DNA from: Corticium candelabrum | Taxonomy: Eukaryota > Porifera > Homoscleromorpha > Homosclerophorida > Plakinidae | Reading direction: 5' to 3' | Assembly (NCBI RefSeq): GCF_963422355.1 | Contig: NC_085093.1 | Span: 8,072,618 to 8,136,617, forward strand | Length of the DNA stretch: 64,000 bases | Shown here: positions 42,101 to 47,039 of the stretch, piece by piece | How positions within the stretch are numbered: the first letter of the stretch is position 1 | Layout of the letters: each line of letters opens with the position of its first letter | Made by a program: the position numbers and the translations under genes | The notes under the pieces: generated by a model | What the model was told of the DNA's origin: nothing | The model's database searches: none | Seen by the model: only the letters and a program-made list of their open reading frames with translations

Positions 42101-43876
42101 AGCTTTTGCAAATATTGACATTGATCTTTTGTAGGTGCTTACATTACATGGCATTTTGTATGTACTAGAAGCACATTCAGGAGCAGATATGGGAGTCTTG
42201 TTGCCAACTTTAGCTGACTATATTACGTCTTTGCTGCTTGAAACTACTTGGTCAGCTGTTTATGATATTGTTCATTCATCTGTTTTAAAGGTGGTCAATA
42301 TATGCTGTTAGTGGCGAGTGTCAATTGTCTGAAGAGCATCAGTTAGTCTTGTGGTCTACTGCTTTCTTCCTTGTTGAGCAATACTCTGATAACTTGAAGT
42401 TGTCAGATTTCTCATCTCGTGTTGTAAAGGTAGATTGCTTGTACTATGTTGTACTGCTCTGATTTCTGTTATTACTTCCGCTTTTGTGTGTACAGGTAGC
42501 TTTAGTGTCATTGTCCATGGGAGATGTTCTTCCATTGTCTGTTTACTCATCAGTTAGCCGATGTTTGGAAAGATTACTGCTTTCTTTCTCTTTGTCAAAG
42601 TCTGATCGAGAGGCAGTGCCAAAAGTGGCCTTAGAAAGGTTTCTCTTGTTTGCTTAGCTCAAGTGAATTTGTTGGGTTTATGGGCTAGCCATGCATTAGT
42701 TGTGTATATCATTAAAGCGCAAAGTAAAGATCTTGTAGTGGGTTGAATTGTTGTTTCCAGGCATGACACGGCAAGCTTCAGGCGATCCTTGCCTGCTCTT
42801 GGCCTTTTATTGACGCAGCTTTACACAGGTTCCATCGTAAAAGCAAGACTTCAAATAAGCTGTCTCTGACTGCTTCTCTGCACACATTTCTAGGAAGAAG
42901 TGGTTATCAAGCAGGTGGTATAAGTCAAATGGAAGGTGAGACACTGAATGACCCAGGCATGGAAGAGCAGCTTGCTGTGCTTGAGAAGATCACCAAAGTT
43001 CTTGACAGGTTAGTGATCAGAGAGATATGGAGATAAGTGTGCAATAATTCATAGCCATCTGTTGCTACTAGGATGCATAAGGCATTGCCCATTGAGGCCG
43101 CTGTTATTGCAAAAATATTACCAACTCTTCTGGAAGATTTCTTGCCAAAAACTCAGATTGTATCAAAAGTTGTGCATGAATTTTTATCAAGTCAGCAACC
43201 TTACCCAGGGCTAATGGCTGGTGTAATGTACAAAGTAAGTGCACAATTTCAACGACCAACGATCATTGGCAAGCTTGAATGTCTGATGCTTATGGAAGGT
43301 GTTTGAAAACTTGATGCGAAAGAAAGAAGTTGGCTTTGTTACTAACTGGGTTTTGCTGTCATTGAGAAGTTTTGTTCAAAGGTATCTGAAGGGTGTAGCT
43401 ATATAGTATGGTTCCTAATCAGGTTAAAATGTTTAGAACACCGTTGGCAATGGCTGTGTGGAGCCTCAATTGCCTATTTGTTTGTTGTTCATTAAATGGT
43501 TCTATTCGAGCACAGTATCCACATAATTGATTATTTGCCATGTGTAATTTGTTTATTTGGATTTACTACTGGGTTTTGTCTACTACTGTGGTTTCAATTC
43601 TGAGCATATGTATAGATTTCCTTGCGTAGTGGAGCGTGTTGGTCATTTAGATGATTTGGATTGTGAATTTTTGGCATTTGTAGTGAAGGAATTCTACTAC
43701 AATAGGGTAAGTCAATGTTGCTAATAATTGTGGTATTGTCTTTTCACTGTGGTCTTATTATGCAGGGTTTGAGCAGTGATGACAGTGCATTACTGGTGTC
43801 TGTATTTCGCTCTGTGTCGGTCGACCATGAAGTGTACAGGCATGTTGTATCATGTCTTGAGGAGTCTGCTATGTAA
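1485..43876 (+). CDS. HTT: huntingtin, 3' three-quarters of the gene (51 exons in window)
   Basis: Huntingtin is a very large cytoplasmic HEAT-repeat scaffold involved in vesicle transport, autophagy and mitotic spindle orientation; with HAP40 it forms a stable complex. Conceptual exons align in order with human huntingtin from about residue 640 to the C-terminus. Diagnostic segments are RGETAILLGSLI, FEPLVIRSLRQYT, LVLLSYER, HDLF with ELETQREVV, ISLARLP, TLHGILYVLE, FLSSQQPYP and WVLLSLRSF. The gene runs to a TAA at 43874-43876. Introns have GT/AG ends; many are only 48-60 bases, but one exceeds 22 kb. Reading phase is kept across the junctions I checked, including the 22-kb intron. The N-terminus and any polyglutamine tract lie outside the window. 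No frameshift was seen in the exons, so the gene looks functional. The identification is very secure; individual exon edges are approximate. Confidence 0.96.
2583..4141 (+). CDS. HTT: HTT exons 8-10 of window (HEAT region plus basic Ser-Pro linker)
   Basis: Exons at about 2583-2777, 2826-3560 and 3875-4141. The second is a large 735-base exon; it starts with GCCQTLHLL (human FGCCEALCLL) and includes LSLDLQVHQDIMLL (human PLDLSAHQDALIL). The third encodes a hydrophilic, Lys/Ser/Glu-rich linker opening with LSPRRKGK, which matches the human SLSPIRRKGK region, and ends with GTFQHLPYY and GNYK (human GSFYHLPSY and ANYK). The linker is predicted disordered from its composition. Splice sites gttag/ATGGG, AAG/gtaag, tcag/ATGAA and AAA/gtgag are clear. 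Confidence 0.94.
5462..5906. mobile_element. possible Tigger/pogo-type MITE
   Basis: The left end reads TA|CAGTAGAGCCTTTTG and the right end, reverse-complemented, reads TA|CAGGTAGAGCTCAATT. Imperfect terminal repeats starting CAG and flanked by TA fit the Tc1/mariner/pogo superfamily. There is no transposase, so it would be non-autonomous. The terminal match is short and gapped, so this is tentative. Confidence 0.35.
7027..7866. mobile_element. inverted-repeat DNA element with nested inverted repeat
   Basis: Outer arms near 7027-7070 and 7825-7866 share GATGAAAYATTGG and GGAATTTATTTTGGC in inverted orientation. An inner pair near 7085-7125 and 7515-7555 shares TACCCTGAAAGAAGAAATT and GGGAGAAAAA. 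Between them, on the minus strand at 7160-7363, lies a 67-codon frame starting MSILNYFKRKSPQDRG. It resembles the N-terminus of transposon-borne proteins common in cnidarian and sponge genomes, as I recall them. I infer an internally deleted DNA transposon that kept a piece of its coding exon; the superfamily is not determined. Confidence 0.55.
8825..10742 (+). CDS. HTT: HTT exons 11-16 of window
   Basis: Exons at about 8825-8932, 8998-9075, 9156-9376, 9429-9498, 10464-10625 and 10687-10742. The first encodes EKFGSMVRAVLESLSLIL (human EKFGGFLRSALDVLSQIL). The third begins LLNGLFGTN (human LLKTLFGTN). The fifth carries FEPLVIRSLRQYT and QLIRLRVNYSMLD, nearly identical to human FEPLVIKALKQYT and QLVQLRVNYCLLD. 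The last gives AFLKYVVTQVEHTEDGHVR (human VFIGFVLKQFEYIEVGQFR). Splice sites are canonical. The 10743-14916 intron follows. Confidence 0.95.
10867..11516. mobile_element. ~650-bp MITE, TIR YAGTGTTCTTGCCAG
   Basis: The left end TAGTGTTCTTGCCAG and the reverse complement of the right end CAGTGTTCTTGCCAG form a 15-base terminal inverted repeat. A 118-codon + frame inside (10902-11258) matches nothing I know and is probably chance. The CAGTG start suggests a hAT-like or mariner-like element, but no clear target-site duplication was found. It lies in an HTT intron. Confidence 0.55.
11745..12450. mobile_element. ~700-bp MITE with ~100-bp inverted arms and TA target site
   Basis: The element begins GCCTCGGTATTTCAGAC and ends with its imperfect inverse, GTCTGGAATATTGAGGC. 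A GA-rich stretch inside each arm (GGAGAGAGTGAGGGGAGAG on the left) pairs with a CT-rich stretch on the right. It is flanked by TA at 11743-11744 and 12451-12452, as expected for a Tc1/mariner-type insertion. The arms continue inward to the shared GTGACTTCGGAA, so the transcript could form a long hairpin. No coding capacity is seen. Confidence 0.7.
12918..13039. mobile_element. 122-bp MITE with TTA target-site duplication
   Basis: The terminal inverted repeat is AGCCTGGTTCACAATAT, perfect over 17 bases at both ends. It is flanked by TTA at 12915-12917 and 13040-13042. A 3-bp TWA duplication and this TIR style fit PIF/Harbinger elements. It has no coding capacity. The sharp ends suggest a relatively young insertion. 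Confidence 0.75.
13040..14916. other. remainder of HTT intron, nothing recognised
   Basis: A 168-codon + frame at 13291-13797 and minus-strand fragments near 13050-13160 were examined. Neither matched a known family, and the frame has no splice or start context linking it to HTT. The rest is AT-rich intron sequence. The frame could be part of a decayed transposon. Confidence 0.5.
14917..15859 (+). CDS. HTT: HTT exons 17-21 of window (best-conserved bridge segment)
   Basis: Exons at about 14917-15062, 15119-15258, 15317-15430, 15482-15604 and 15680-15859. This is the part that identifies the gene most clearly: FLVLLSYER, RLIQLCDGVMAGG, PVVHDLF, ELETQREVVMNMLSRI and SGLLVLLRVIL match human FLVLLSYER, KIIQLCDGIMASG, PIVHDLF, ELETQKEVVVSMLLRL and SGILAILRVLI. 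Choosing the acceptor at 15316/15317 gives VLSLLITVLQ, matching human VLEMFILVLQ. The start of the last exon is approximate; more than one acceptor is possible between 15670 and 15690. Confidence 0.96.
15911..17369 (+). CDS. HTT: HTT exons 22-28 of window
   Basis: Exons at about 15911-16067, 16121-16512, 16557-16657, 16717-16783, 16854-17027, 17064-17160 and 17228-17369. Matches to human HTT are weaker here but collinear: HLFGLVCFQLELLQRQL against RFLLQLVGILLEDIVTKQL; a W-WW pattern in WCHLLSLIEYKSEWWDY against WCQILLLVNHTDYRWWAE; SAFVEAVRQ against DFISAVHRN; EIQKELN against RIQEYLQ. Phases close across 16067/16121 (split Asp codon). Confidence 0.9.
17407..19141 (+). CDS. HTT: HTT exons 29-36 of window
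   Basis: Exons at about 17407-17529, 17594-17695, 17753-18067, 18131-18199, 18261-18360, 18423-18500, 18555-18842 and 18895-19141. Good anchors are FDMSLLKLCISVGAEI (human FNLSLLAPCLSLGMSEI), LVISLARLPALEIYAR (human IIISLARLPLVNSYTR) and a Gly-Trp junction (18842/18895) giving LGWRNRQQFELTWVTL, matching human LGWTSRTQFEETWATL. The last exon ends in split Arg codon AG at 19141, before the 22-kb intron. Confidence 0.94.
19185..19553. mobile_element. ~370-bp Tigger/pogo-like MITE
   Basis: The left end CACTTGAGCCTCCCTAATCC and the reverse complement of the right end CACTCAAACCTCCCTAATCC are a clear terminal inverted repeat. The CCTCCCTAATCCGGAC core is typical of Tigger/pogo termini as I know them. 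TA flanks the left end; the right flank is less clear. It has no coding capacity and lies just inside the start of the 22-kb intron. Confidence 0.65.
19566..19700 (+). mobile_element. short 3'-end fragment of retrotransposon lineage I
   Basis: A GTA-rich stretch (about 19556-19575) precedes an AT-rich segment that ends AAGTACACGAGTTCTCTCACAG and runs directly into (TAG)n. The same ending, AATACACNAGTTCTCTCAG then (TAG)n, closes the 3' end of copy A near 23635 and recurs near 25390. I infer a 5'-truncated insertion of about 120 bases that kept only the end of the 3' UTR. Confidence 0.5.
19701..19756 (+). repeat. (GTA)n microsatellite, 5' flank of copy A
   Basis: About 18 GTA units with two variants (GTGGTA, GCAGTA). 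Copy A begins immediately downstream. It is one of at least seven GTA arrays that separate retrotransposon copies in this intron, always in the GTA orientation on the + strand. Confidence 0.95.
19834..23424 (+). CDS. retrotransposon copy A: CXC-like, RT and restriction-like endonuclease polyprotein (one stop)
   Basis: This is a frame of about 1,196 codons interrupted by a single TGA at 21904. Residues ~8-45 are a Cys-rich CXC/CRC-like motif (CCWCNSSGRCKNCRC, then CKNCNPRNHGRC), probably nucleic-acid binding. A Ser/Thr-rich linker follows to about residue 245. Reverse-transcriptase motifs are FVDATNAFNTLN (motif A), EGTTQGDPLAMPMYA (motif B) and YADDAAAGG (motif C). The C-terminal third has a zinc-binding CPCGSKFSVDHSLSC, then HNEVRD and a PD-(D/E)XK-like LDI...FFDVRVFNP, as in restriction-like endonucleases of R2-type LINEs. 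The TGA lies directly before YADD, where copy F has Trp. The frame is the same on both sides, so this copy decayed recently. The likely start is the ATG at 19834 or 19849. The clade within RLE-type LINEs is not determined. Confidence 0.88.
23425..23670 (+). repeat. 3' UTR of copy A and stacked (GTA)n arrays
   Basis: After the copy A stop come about 110 bases of 3' UTR, a GTA array (about 23534-23556), TTTATTCA, a second array (about 23563-23583), a ~50-base segment ending AAATACACCAGTTCTCTCAG, and a third array to about 23662. The repeated ending next to each array suggests successive, strongly 5'-truncated insertions into the microsatellite, or slippage copies of the tail. Confidence 0.7.
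23780..24117 (-). pseudogene. retrotransposon copy B: 3' fragment, lineage II
   Basis: Minus-strand frame covering only the end of the restriction-like endonuclease domain: VLEVEHASFTPLVFSSTGG, FYKHLASLIANK, LLRCRISF and SVLCIRGSRS. It matches the C-termini of copies C and D closely and copy A more distantly. The 5' end abuts a GTA array at 24117 and the 3' UTR runs to the GTA array at about 23662. It is a 5'-truncated copy without reverse transcriptase. Confidence 0.85.
24117..24211 (+). repeat. compound (GTA)n / (GTGGTA)n microsatellite
   Basis: About nine GTA units, then about a dozen GTGGTA hexamer units, then GTA again. It separates copies B and C. The hexamer variant also occurs at 25257-25290, beside the 5' end of copy C. 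Confidence 0.95.
24328..25256 (-). pseudogene. retrotransposon copy C: C-terminal RLE half, lineage II
   Basis: Minus-strand frame of about 310 codons starting inside the linker before the endonuclease: SEKGVSSWLTVQPIEEHGF, FRDALCLRYGW, then the zinc motif CECGLSFNVDHVMICQKGG, RHNEIRNITADLL and the nuclease core ARVDIS...AFFDVRVFYPNA. The CCHC and RHN motifs are standard for RLE-bearing LINEs. The open frame runs into the GTA array, giving a Pro-Leu run that is not part of the original protein. The copy is 5'-truncated, and its nuclease domain has no visible stop. Confidence 0.87.
25255..25420 (+). repeat. (GTGGTA)n/(GTA)n arrays around a lineage I 3' end
   Basis: A first array at about 25255-25311 and a second at about 25395-25420 enclose 83 bases that end AATACACTATGTCTCTCAG. 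This is the lineage I 3' terminus in + orientation, lodged between copies C and D, which are on the minus strand. It shows that both lineages use the same array. Confidence 0.8.
25537..28615 (-). pseudogene. retrotransposon copy D: nearly full length, frameshifted, lineage II
   Basis: Read on the minus strand from 28615. A partial Cys-rich N-terminus (CSNCNPMNHQRCMN) is followed by a hydrophilic linker to about 28330, then KVVFWKKNLFLLPSG and VAEMTRL. The reverse transcriptase has LLLVDATNAFNCLN (motif A), EGTTQGDPLAMSTYA (motif B) and CFADDATGAG (motif C). The restriction-like endonuclease has the zinc motif CECGLDVTIDHAMICKKGG, RHNEIRN and AFFDIRVFYPNA. Frame changes occur near 28330, 28090, 28000, 27600-27450 and 26375, so the copy is dead. 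The first half of the Cys-rich motif is missing where a gypsy fragment begins (28640). The 3' UTR ends at the GTA array near 25420. Confidence 0.87.
28640..28963 (+). pseudogene. Ty3/gypsy Pol C-terminal remnant
   Basis: The frame ending QRSNRVIRLPDRLDL and a stop (TAG at 28961-28963) resembles the usual C-terminus of chromovirus/gypsy integrases (R-S-x-R-V-R-x-P-x-R-L-x-L). Upstream, frame-broken sequence contains Gln/Pro-rich segments typical of the region after the integrase core. It is followed at once by a purine tract and an LTR-like unit. It probably inserted into, or recombined with, the 5' end of copy D. Confidence 0.6.
28991..29109 (+). repeat. candidate LTR (119 bp) of the gypsy remnant
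   Basis: A polypurine tract GGGGAAGGAA (28981-28990) precedes TGTAGTAGATTAG, and the unit ends in TTCACTACA. TGTAGT and ACTACA are inverted ends with the standard TG...CA termini. Only one LTR was found and no 5' partner lies in the window, so the length is inferred from the TG/CA ends alone. Confidence 0.5.
29110..29895. other. unassigned stretch with a ~70-bp direct repeat
   Basis: Two diverged direct copies of about 70 bases occur at about 29422-29492 and 29575-29645. Both contain GGAATTTG followed by ACCTTTTGTGGT. On the minus strand they translate into a repeated QTAxPQKVxNSTxK peptide, suggesting a Ser/Thr-rich spacer of a lost element protein. A + frame of 110 codons at 29554-29886 crosses the second repeat and matches nothing known. 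The origin is not determined. Confidence 0.45.
29896..30530 (+). pseudogene. retrotransposon copy E1: 3' fragment, lineage I
   Basis: A GTA array (29896-29917) is followed by a frame-broken match to the end of the copy A endonuclease: FFDVRIFNPNAS, ASFTPLILSCTGGASQLTT, TICWIRCRLAFALLRSSIMCIRGC. The 3' UTR ends at a GTA/GCA microsatellite (about 30487-30525) after AAAGTCTTTCAG. It is a 5'-truncated, decayed copy with at least three frame changes. Confidence 0.8.
30531..31860 (+). pseudogene. retrotransposon copy E2: C-terminal half, lineage I
   Basis: This begins directly after the GTA array at about 30525 with KDKVTNWRAEIERLAYIT (copy A: EKVTNWKLQVERLSCIA). It continues through SEKGASNWLTTLPLGEHGF, a degenerate zinc segment, VRDFVAKCLRRSAPT, VDVSMRGVWGG and a broken nuclease core to about 31850. 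Many frameshifts and stops are present. The reverse transcriptase is absent, so the copy was truncated in the thumb/connection region. Confidence 0.82.
31990..32406 (+). mobile_element. tRNA-derived SINE, copy 1 (~417 bp)
   Basis: The tRNA-like head has an A-box-like TAGCCCAGTGG TTAGAG and a B-box-like GGTTCAATACC, then GGGTGGCGACAGCA. The body (TCTGTTGGTTGTTTCTCACTG, then TCTACTGGGCATGCTG) is shared with copies 2 and 3, and the tail ends GTGATGACGACAATAATAA. It would be transcribed by RNA polymerase III and mobilised by a partner LINE. There is no protein coding. Confidence 0.85.
32407..33880 (+). pseudogene. second non-LTR retrotransposon, 3' portion, degenerate
   Basis: Segments in changing frames include YCRNKILAINGFALPVLTYG, LDRRTRKLIFMHGVHDP, VDWLYVP, RHNQVASIIHWNICR, ITMMWYTAIPTAGKI, NCPDIFFRNK, CSLIDISCPAD, EKLTKYRDLRVEVSHMW and VVPVVV. 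As I recall, this order (connection region with TRKL..., then an endonuclease-like DI...IDI...P core and a KY-DL-E-MW helix) is a common LINE C-terminus in cnidarian, mollusc and sponge genomes. It differs from copies A-F. The copy is 5'-truncated next to the SINE 1 tail and ends shortly before SINE 2. Confidence 0.7.
33890..34210 (+). mobile_element. tRNA-derived SINE, copy 2, 5' part
   Basis: The head TGGCCTAGTGGTTAGAG with a perfect B box GGTTCAATCCC is followed by the same body as copy 1. Copy 2 stops at ACATGTA (34204-34210), is interrupted by a DNA transposon, and resumes at 35413. Confidence 0.87.
34211..35412. mobile_element. 1.2-kb Tc1/mariner-type element inserted in SINE 2
   Basis: The left end CAGTGCGGGACGGCGTAAATG and the reverse complement of the right end TAGTGCGAGACACCGTAAATG match at 17 of 21 bases. 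TA is duplicated at 34209-34210 and 35413-35414. Removing the element restores SINE 2, as comparison with SINE 1 and SINE 3 shows, so the insertion is well proven. Inside, near 34570-34700, a + frame with APSLDSGFSAPDSPDQ and a Ser/Asp-rich end could be the tail of a transposase. Otherwise no coding region is seen. It is non-autonomous. Confidence 0.85.
35413..35506 (+). mobile_element. tRNA-derived SINE, copy 2, 3' part
   Basis: Continues the body with CTATCTGGGACTTACTGCCGG and ends GGTGACGACGACATAATAA, the same tail as copy 1. It is separated from its head by the TA-flanked element. Confidence 0.87.
35528..35900 (+). mobile_element. tRNA-derived SINE, copy 3 (diverged subfamily)
   Basis: The head is TTGGCTTAGTGGTTAG with a perfect B box GGTTCAAACCC, then CAGTGACGACAGCA. 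The body aligns with copies 1 and 2 through ATTGATATCTACC and CTGCCGGGTTGGTGGGCGCC. The head differs in its central part, suggesting a separate subfamily or tRNA source. The 3' end is diverged or truncated near copy F. Confidence 0.78.
35905..38010 (+). pseudogene. retrotransposon copy F: RT to RLE, lineage I, heavily decayed
   Basis: Fragments in order are LLIDECLTPKQ, ALKCTGSAGPSGLN (copy A: LKCQGAAGPSGLD), MQLCAGQSSGCEAAVHAMC, ILLVDATNAFNSLT (RT motif A), a broken GLTQGRPSG (motif B), WYSDDASSGG (motif C), then endonuclease pieces ACTGGASKLTT, LAIAWIRCR and SSFLCLRGFR. Frameshifts are frequent. The 3' end near 38100-38130 retains AATACACCATTTAATTCAGTA but has lost a clean GTA array, consistent with age. 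Confidence 0.83.
38447..38526 (+). repeat. (GAG)n microsatellite
   Basis: About 26 GAG/AGG units with one GTG interruption, inside the hAT-like element. On the minus strand it reads as a serine run and on the + strand as arginine; neither is part of a credible gene. Confidence 0.95.
38777..39280. mobile_element. ~500-bp Tigger/pogo MITE, TIR CAGTAGGACRCCACTTATCC
   Basis: The ends CAGTAGGACGCCACTTATCC and, reversed, CAGTAGGACACCACTTATCC are nearly perfect. TA lies at 38775-38776 and 39281-39282. GTCGGATAACTG motifs repeat inside both arms, as in Tigger elements. It is nested in the hAT-like element and so is younger than it. Confidence 0.8.
39974..41206. other. end of the 22-kb intron, nothing recognised
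   Basis: AT-rich sequence with no frame of known family. A short ATTACT-rich run and a small GGT repeat lie near 41070-41150, just upstream of the splice acceptor. Confidence 0.6.
41207..42638 (+). CDS. HTT: HTT exons 37-44 of window (C-terminal HEAT domain)
   Basis: Exons at about 41207-41310, 41354-41409, 41468-41713, 41782-41943, 42015-42083, 42135-42290, 42337-42429 and 42496-42638. The first completes the split Arg codon and gives AGKKLLTLRSAIE (human FGRKLSIIRGIVE). Later anchors are CLRLLLELFAQW, ACKASAILRIVK (human TCKAAAVLGMDK), LHGILYVLE (human LHGVLYVLE) and CLERLLLSFSLS (human GLERLLLSEQLS). The acidic loop of human HTT is shorter here. The donor of the first exon is uncertain because the phase to 41354 does not close neatly. 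Confidence 0.94.
42761..43876 (+). CDS. HTT: HTT last seven exons and stop codon
   Basis: Exons at about 42761-42828, 42894-43008, 43072-43234, 43299-43381, 43437-43514, 43616-43706 and 43766-43876. Anchors are ALGLLLTQLYT (human ALGLMLTCMYT), AKILPTLLEDFLP (human ARILPQFLDDFFP), VVHEFLSSQQPYP (human VIGEFLSNQQPYP), WVLLSLRSFVQR (human WVMLSLSNFTQR), LAMAVWSLNCLFV and FVVKEFYYNR. All phases checked close. The protein ends ESAM, about where human HTT ends. No clear AATAAA was seen directly after the stop. Confidence 0.96.
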
Positions 43877-44187
43877 GTTAGGAATGGACTCGTGATATAT
43901 AACATTTCATGATCATGCAGTATCATTACAATAATTGTTTACCAATATTGTTCACAATATGTATTAGCTCATTGATATTGTTGACACAGTTGTCATACAT
44001 CCTTTCTACTTTGTAATTCAATTGCTTATCTGTGATCAATGATGGCAAATGACAGTAATTATGAAATCTAAACAAGTATTATGAACTGAACCATAATGTA
44101 ATGCATTGATCAGTACCAACTACTTCACACATACCCTGTCCTGTCCTGTTCCATAGCTACCGCAAGAAAACTCATGCCAACAAACAC

Positions 44188-44225
<38 letters not shown>

Positions 44226-45770
44226 TCAAGACAATGGTCTGCCAACACTATTCTATGCCATCATCTGTCAAACAAACAAGTTCCCTAATCAGATTTATTT
44301 CTTCTAATTATAGGTAATCAGAAATATGGACATAGCATGCAATTCCTTCACGGCATCCTTCATGCAAAGGTTGCATATGAAACACGAACAGCTCGAGGTG
44401 ATCTGTACATGTACAATCCAAAACTGCATAAGTACACACACTACTTGACACATTAAACAAAACATGCCCCCTTTGAACAAAAACGTCAATTCTGGTTCAG
44501 CAATTTTTTTTACCGCATTGACGAATACAGTTACTGCATAGTCATAGCTAAGTTTCAGTACATGACGATAGTCTTTACAGAAACTATCAATGCAAAAGAC
44601 ACTGCATATTCCATTGTTCCCTATTGAGTGGCATGAATTTGGGGTTGCCTTCCCAAAACAAGACAAAGTGGTTATGAAGAACAGTAGTTACAAACTGAAT
44701 AAAGCTTAAACTCCTCAAAATTTAAACATACCAGTAATCAACAATAGGCATGAATGATGCCGGGTTTGCAATCTAACATTTCTAAGCAATCGAGTTTGAT
44801 ATACTGACATATCTGTAGATTATTGTAAAAGTTTCTTTGATGCCATGATATGTTCCACGATGCAATTAATGATGAGCTGCATTCGCATTCCATGTGATGC
44901 TTGGATAGTGTAGTCTCATTGAGCTTCAGAGGCTGCATGGCAGAAGAACAACAAACAGCATGTCAGCATTGAAGTTTGTTGTTTTTTGGCAGCACCTGTA
45001 CAGTCCGGCCAGATGAATAGGAAATACATGAATCCTATAGCTACATAGCAAAAGAAATGTCATATCCACTACCTAGCTATATTAAACACGTACTCTCTCT
45101 TACTTGAGTACCTTTCACTGATAGATAGTACACGCAAGAAGTTTAATAACTGAACTTCCAAAAATTTTAGTATCTAAAGAAATACTGTACTAACATTGTC
45201 TTCACAGTTGTACATGATTGTAATCTAACAGTGCTCCTACACCTGTATTTTAGTAAAAAGGTTGCTAATTATCTATGACATCAACGTTAGTTTCTGTGCA
45301 TGGACCTCACTGTTCTTAAATAACAAAGAAAGGCAACAATTTCTAGCCACATGCATTTTCCTACTAATGGATTTACTCAGCATGCTCAATGTGTCATGCA
45401 TCTCAAGTGAGACCAGACAGAGTATGTAGTACTATAGACAGCACACGCTTCTTTCTAGAAAACATATGACCCCTATAGGATGGGAGTTTCATATGGGATC
45501 GGAGTATTTGCTATATTTCTGTATACTCTAATTTCATAAATGTTCGGCGATCTAAATTTTGGGCAAAATTAGGTTGCCGCACATTAATTTTCTGCGCAAG
45601 GTGGTTCACAGGAAACTTCACATACTAAATACATACAGTACTAGATGCATATCATATCATTCGGCGCGTGCTAACTACTACTACATAAGTAGTCTCGCGT
45701 AGTCAGCCCCTCCCCATTTTTGATTAGCGCGACATGCGATGTGGAAGTTCAAATTCTTGGTTTAAAGCTC
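43877..45770. other. HTT 3' UTR and downstream spacer
   Basis: AT-rich with no recognised gene. A (CA)n run of about 16 units lies at 44190-44222. Minus-strand frames at 44304-44666 and 44738-44938 match nothing known. Near 45526-45562, ACTCTAATTTCATAAATGTT followed by CGGC recurs, inverted and slightly diverged, near 63705-63745. It is probably the end of a dispersed repeat. Confidence 0.6.
44190..44222 (+). repeat. (CA)n microsatellite
   Basis: An uninterrupted run of CA dinucleotides just downstream of the HTT stop codon. Confidence 0.97.
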
Positions 45771-45835
45771 TCTAGCTATGCAAATACAGCAACGACACAC
45801 GGCATTCTCGCTATCGTCCCCAGTTGAATTCTTAC

Positions 45836-45862
45836 CTTCTTCAGTTTTCCAGTGATGTTCAT
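45836..45862 (-). CDS. possible first coding exon of an unknown minus-strand gene
   Basis: On the minus strand an ATG opens MNITGKLKK and is followed directly by GTAAGA, a good splice donor. Just upstream the sequence turns CpG-rich, as a promoter would, and another donor-like CAG/GTAAGT lies at about 45888-45893. No downstream exon could be linked. It may be chance. Confidence 0.2.
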
Positions 45863-46119
45863 CTTGCCAACTTGATGCGACCACTTACCTGAGCCAGCCT
45901 GCATACTGAAGGCGGGGCCGTGGAGAGTGGGCGGAGCCCGGCCTAGCCCATCATGGTCCAGGAGAACCGACATCCGGCGCGGATCTGGGACTTCAGACCG
46001 GACTCCGGCCAACAAGGAAGGCAACCACGCCCAACGGTGAGGTCGCCCCGCACCCAAGCCGGACCCACTTCTCCAGGACCTACTCTCCAGGACTCATTCA
46101 GCTACGTACCGCCGCTTAG

Positions 46120-46530
46120 CTGTCAGGGAGTGAGTGCCTTGTCACTGTCTAGTGAGCATGTATCTATAATACACGCCAATGCGAACGCAACCACGCACGC
46201 AAGTACACTGTAAGACCAGTACACCAACAGCGGCGAGGACTGCAAGAGGGGTTTCTTAAACCGTGCCGAATGCCAACATGGAGCACCGCTAACGGCATTT
46301 TGGGGGGTAGAGTGCGCGATACCCTCGTCCGCTAGGAACGCCACTAACAAGCATTGAGCACGTTCAGATGTCGGGATTCAGATTGGTGCGACACTGTTTC
46401 GCTTGCAGACTGTTGATACCGTGAGTACCCTGATTGGTATGCACGCAACGTGAACGAGGCTAACCCAGCGCCAAACAAGCAATAAACCGATCGTTCCAGC
46501 AGTCCGACGTCCAGTCGATGTCGCATATCA
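46120..46530 (-). pseudogene. tyrosine recombinase, N-terminal half, decayed
   Basis: Minus-strand frames give GAGLASFTLRAYQSGYSRYQQ and then LVAFLADEGIAHST, KKPLLQSSPLL. These resemble the SAM-like core-binding domain of tyrosine recombinases in metazoan DIRS/Crypton-type elements (G-L-A-x-S-T-x-x-x-Y-x-S-G-x-x-R-Y; L-x-x-F-x-A-x-L-A-x-x-G; D-P-L-x-x-x-P-x-L). The catalytic R-H-R-Y half is not found downstream; unrelated GC-rich sequence follows. Two frame changes are present. The element is inactive. Confidence 0.6.
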
Positions 46531-46639
46531 ACGCCGCCACGTTTGGTGTCACTGAACGCGGAGCCGGGTCAAGAAATGAACCAAACAACCAATGACCAGT
46601 CCACCAGGTTTTGCGACACCGTGTCAGCAACTGCGTTCC

Positions 46640-46850
46640 GCGCTACCGCACGGACTGCGCGCCGCCGTCCAACTCAAACTGAACGTAAAACCGGCCGCGC
46701 AGCCTGCTTCCAAAAACAACCACGGTCAACGCCACCGGGACCATCTCCCCGAGCGCAATGAGAACTCCAACCCAAGATGTGGGCCATGCAATGCAGCTGA
46801 ACTTATGAATTGTCCTGCACTGCCCAGCGGCCCCACGAGCCAGACGCATC
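46640..46850 (-). pseudogene. RNase H-like segment of the DIRS-like element, decayed
   Basis: The minus frame has IALGEMVPVALTVVVFGSRL, RGR and QFELDGGAQ. This recalls the DIRS RNase H block (K-E-x-x-P-x-x-x-A-x-x-x-W-G-x-x-W-x-G, then C-D-N-x-A-V-V). It lies between the Cys-rich segment and the recombinase, the expected order. The N of the D-N motif is not conserved. The reverse transcriptase that should precede it is missing, and the gap is only about 200 bases. Confidence 0.45.
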
Positions 46851-47039
46851 CGACTGCGTTGCTATTGAGGGAAGGCGGCCAACCGCTGCAAGTCTGGAGT
46901 AGCGAGCGGGCCACCCCCGCACGCAAACACACCGCAACCACTCGTCGGCGATTCAGCCCCAAGCGCCACCAGCCTTCACCACGGCAGCTATCCGTCTACC
47001 CTCCGGTCTGTGACTTTGAATCCTCTTTTTTACCGTAGT

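Noticed and set aside
44304..44938. Minus-strand coding exons downstream of HTT
   Set aside because: The frames match no family and could not be joined to the MNITGKLKK exon candidate by convincing splice sites.
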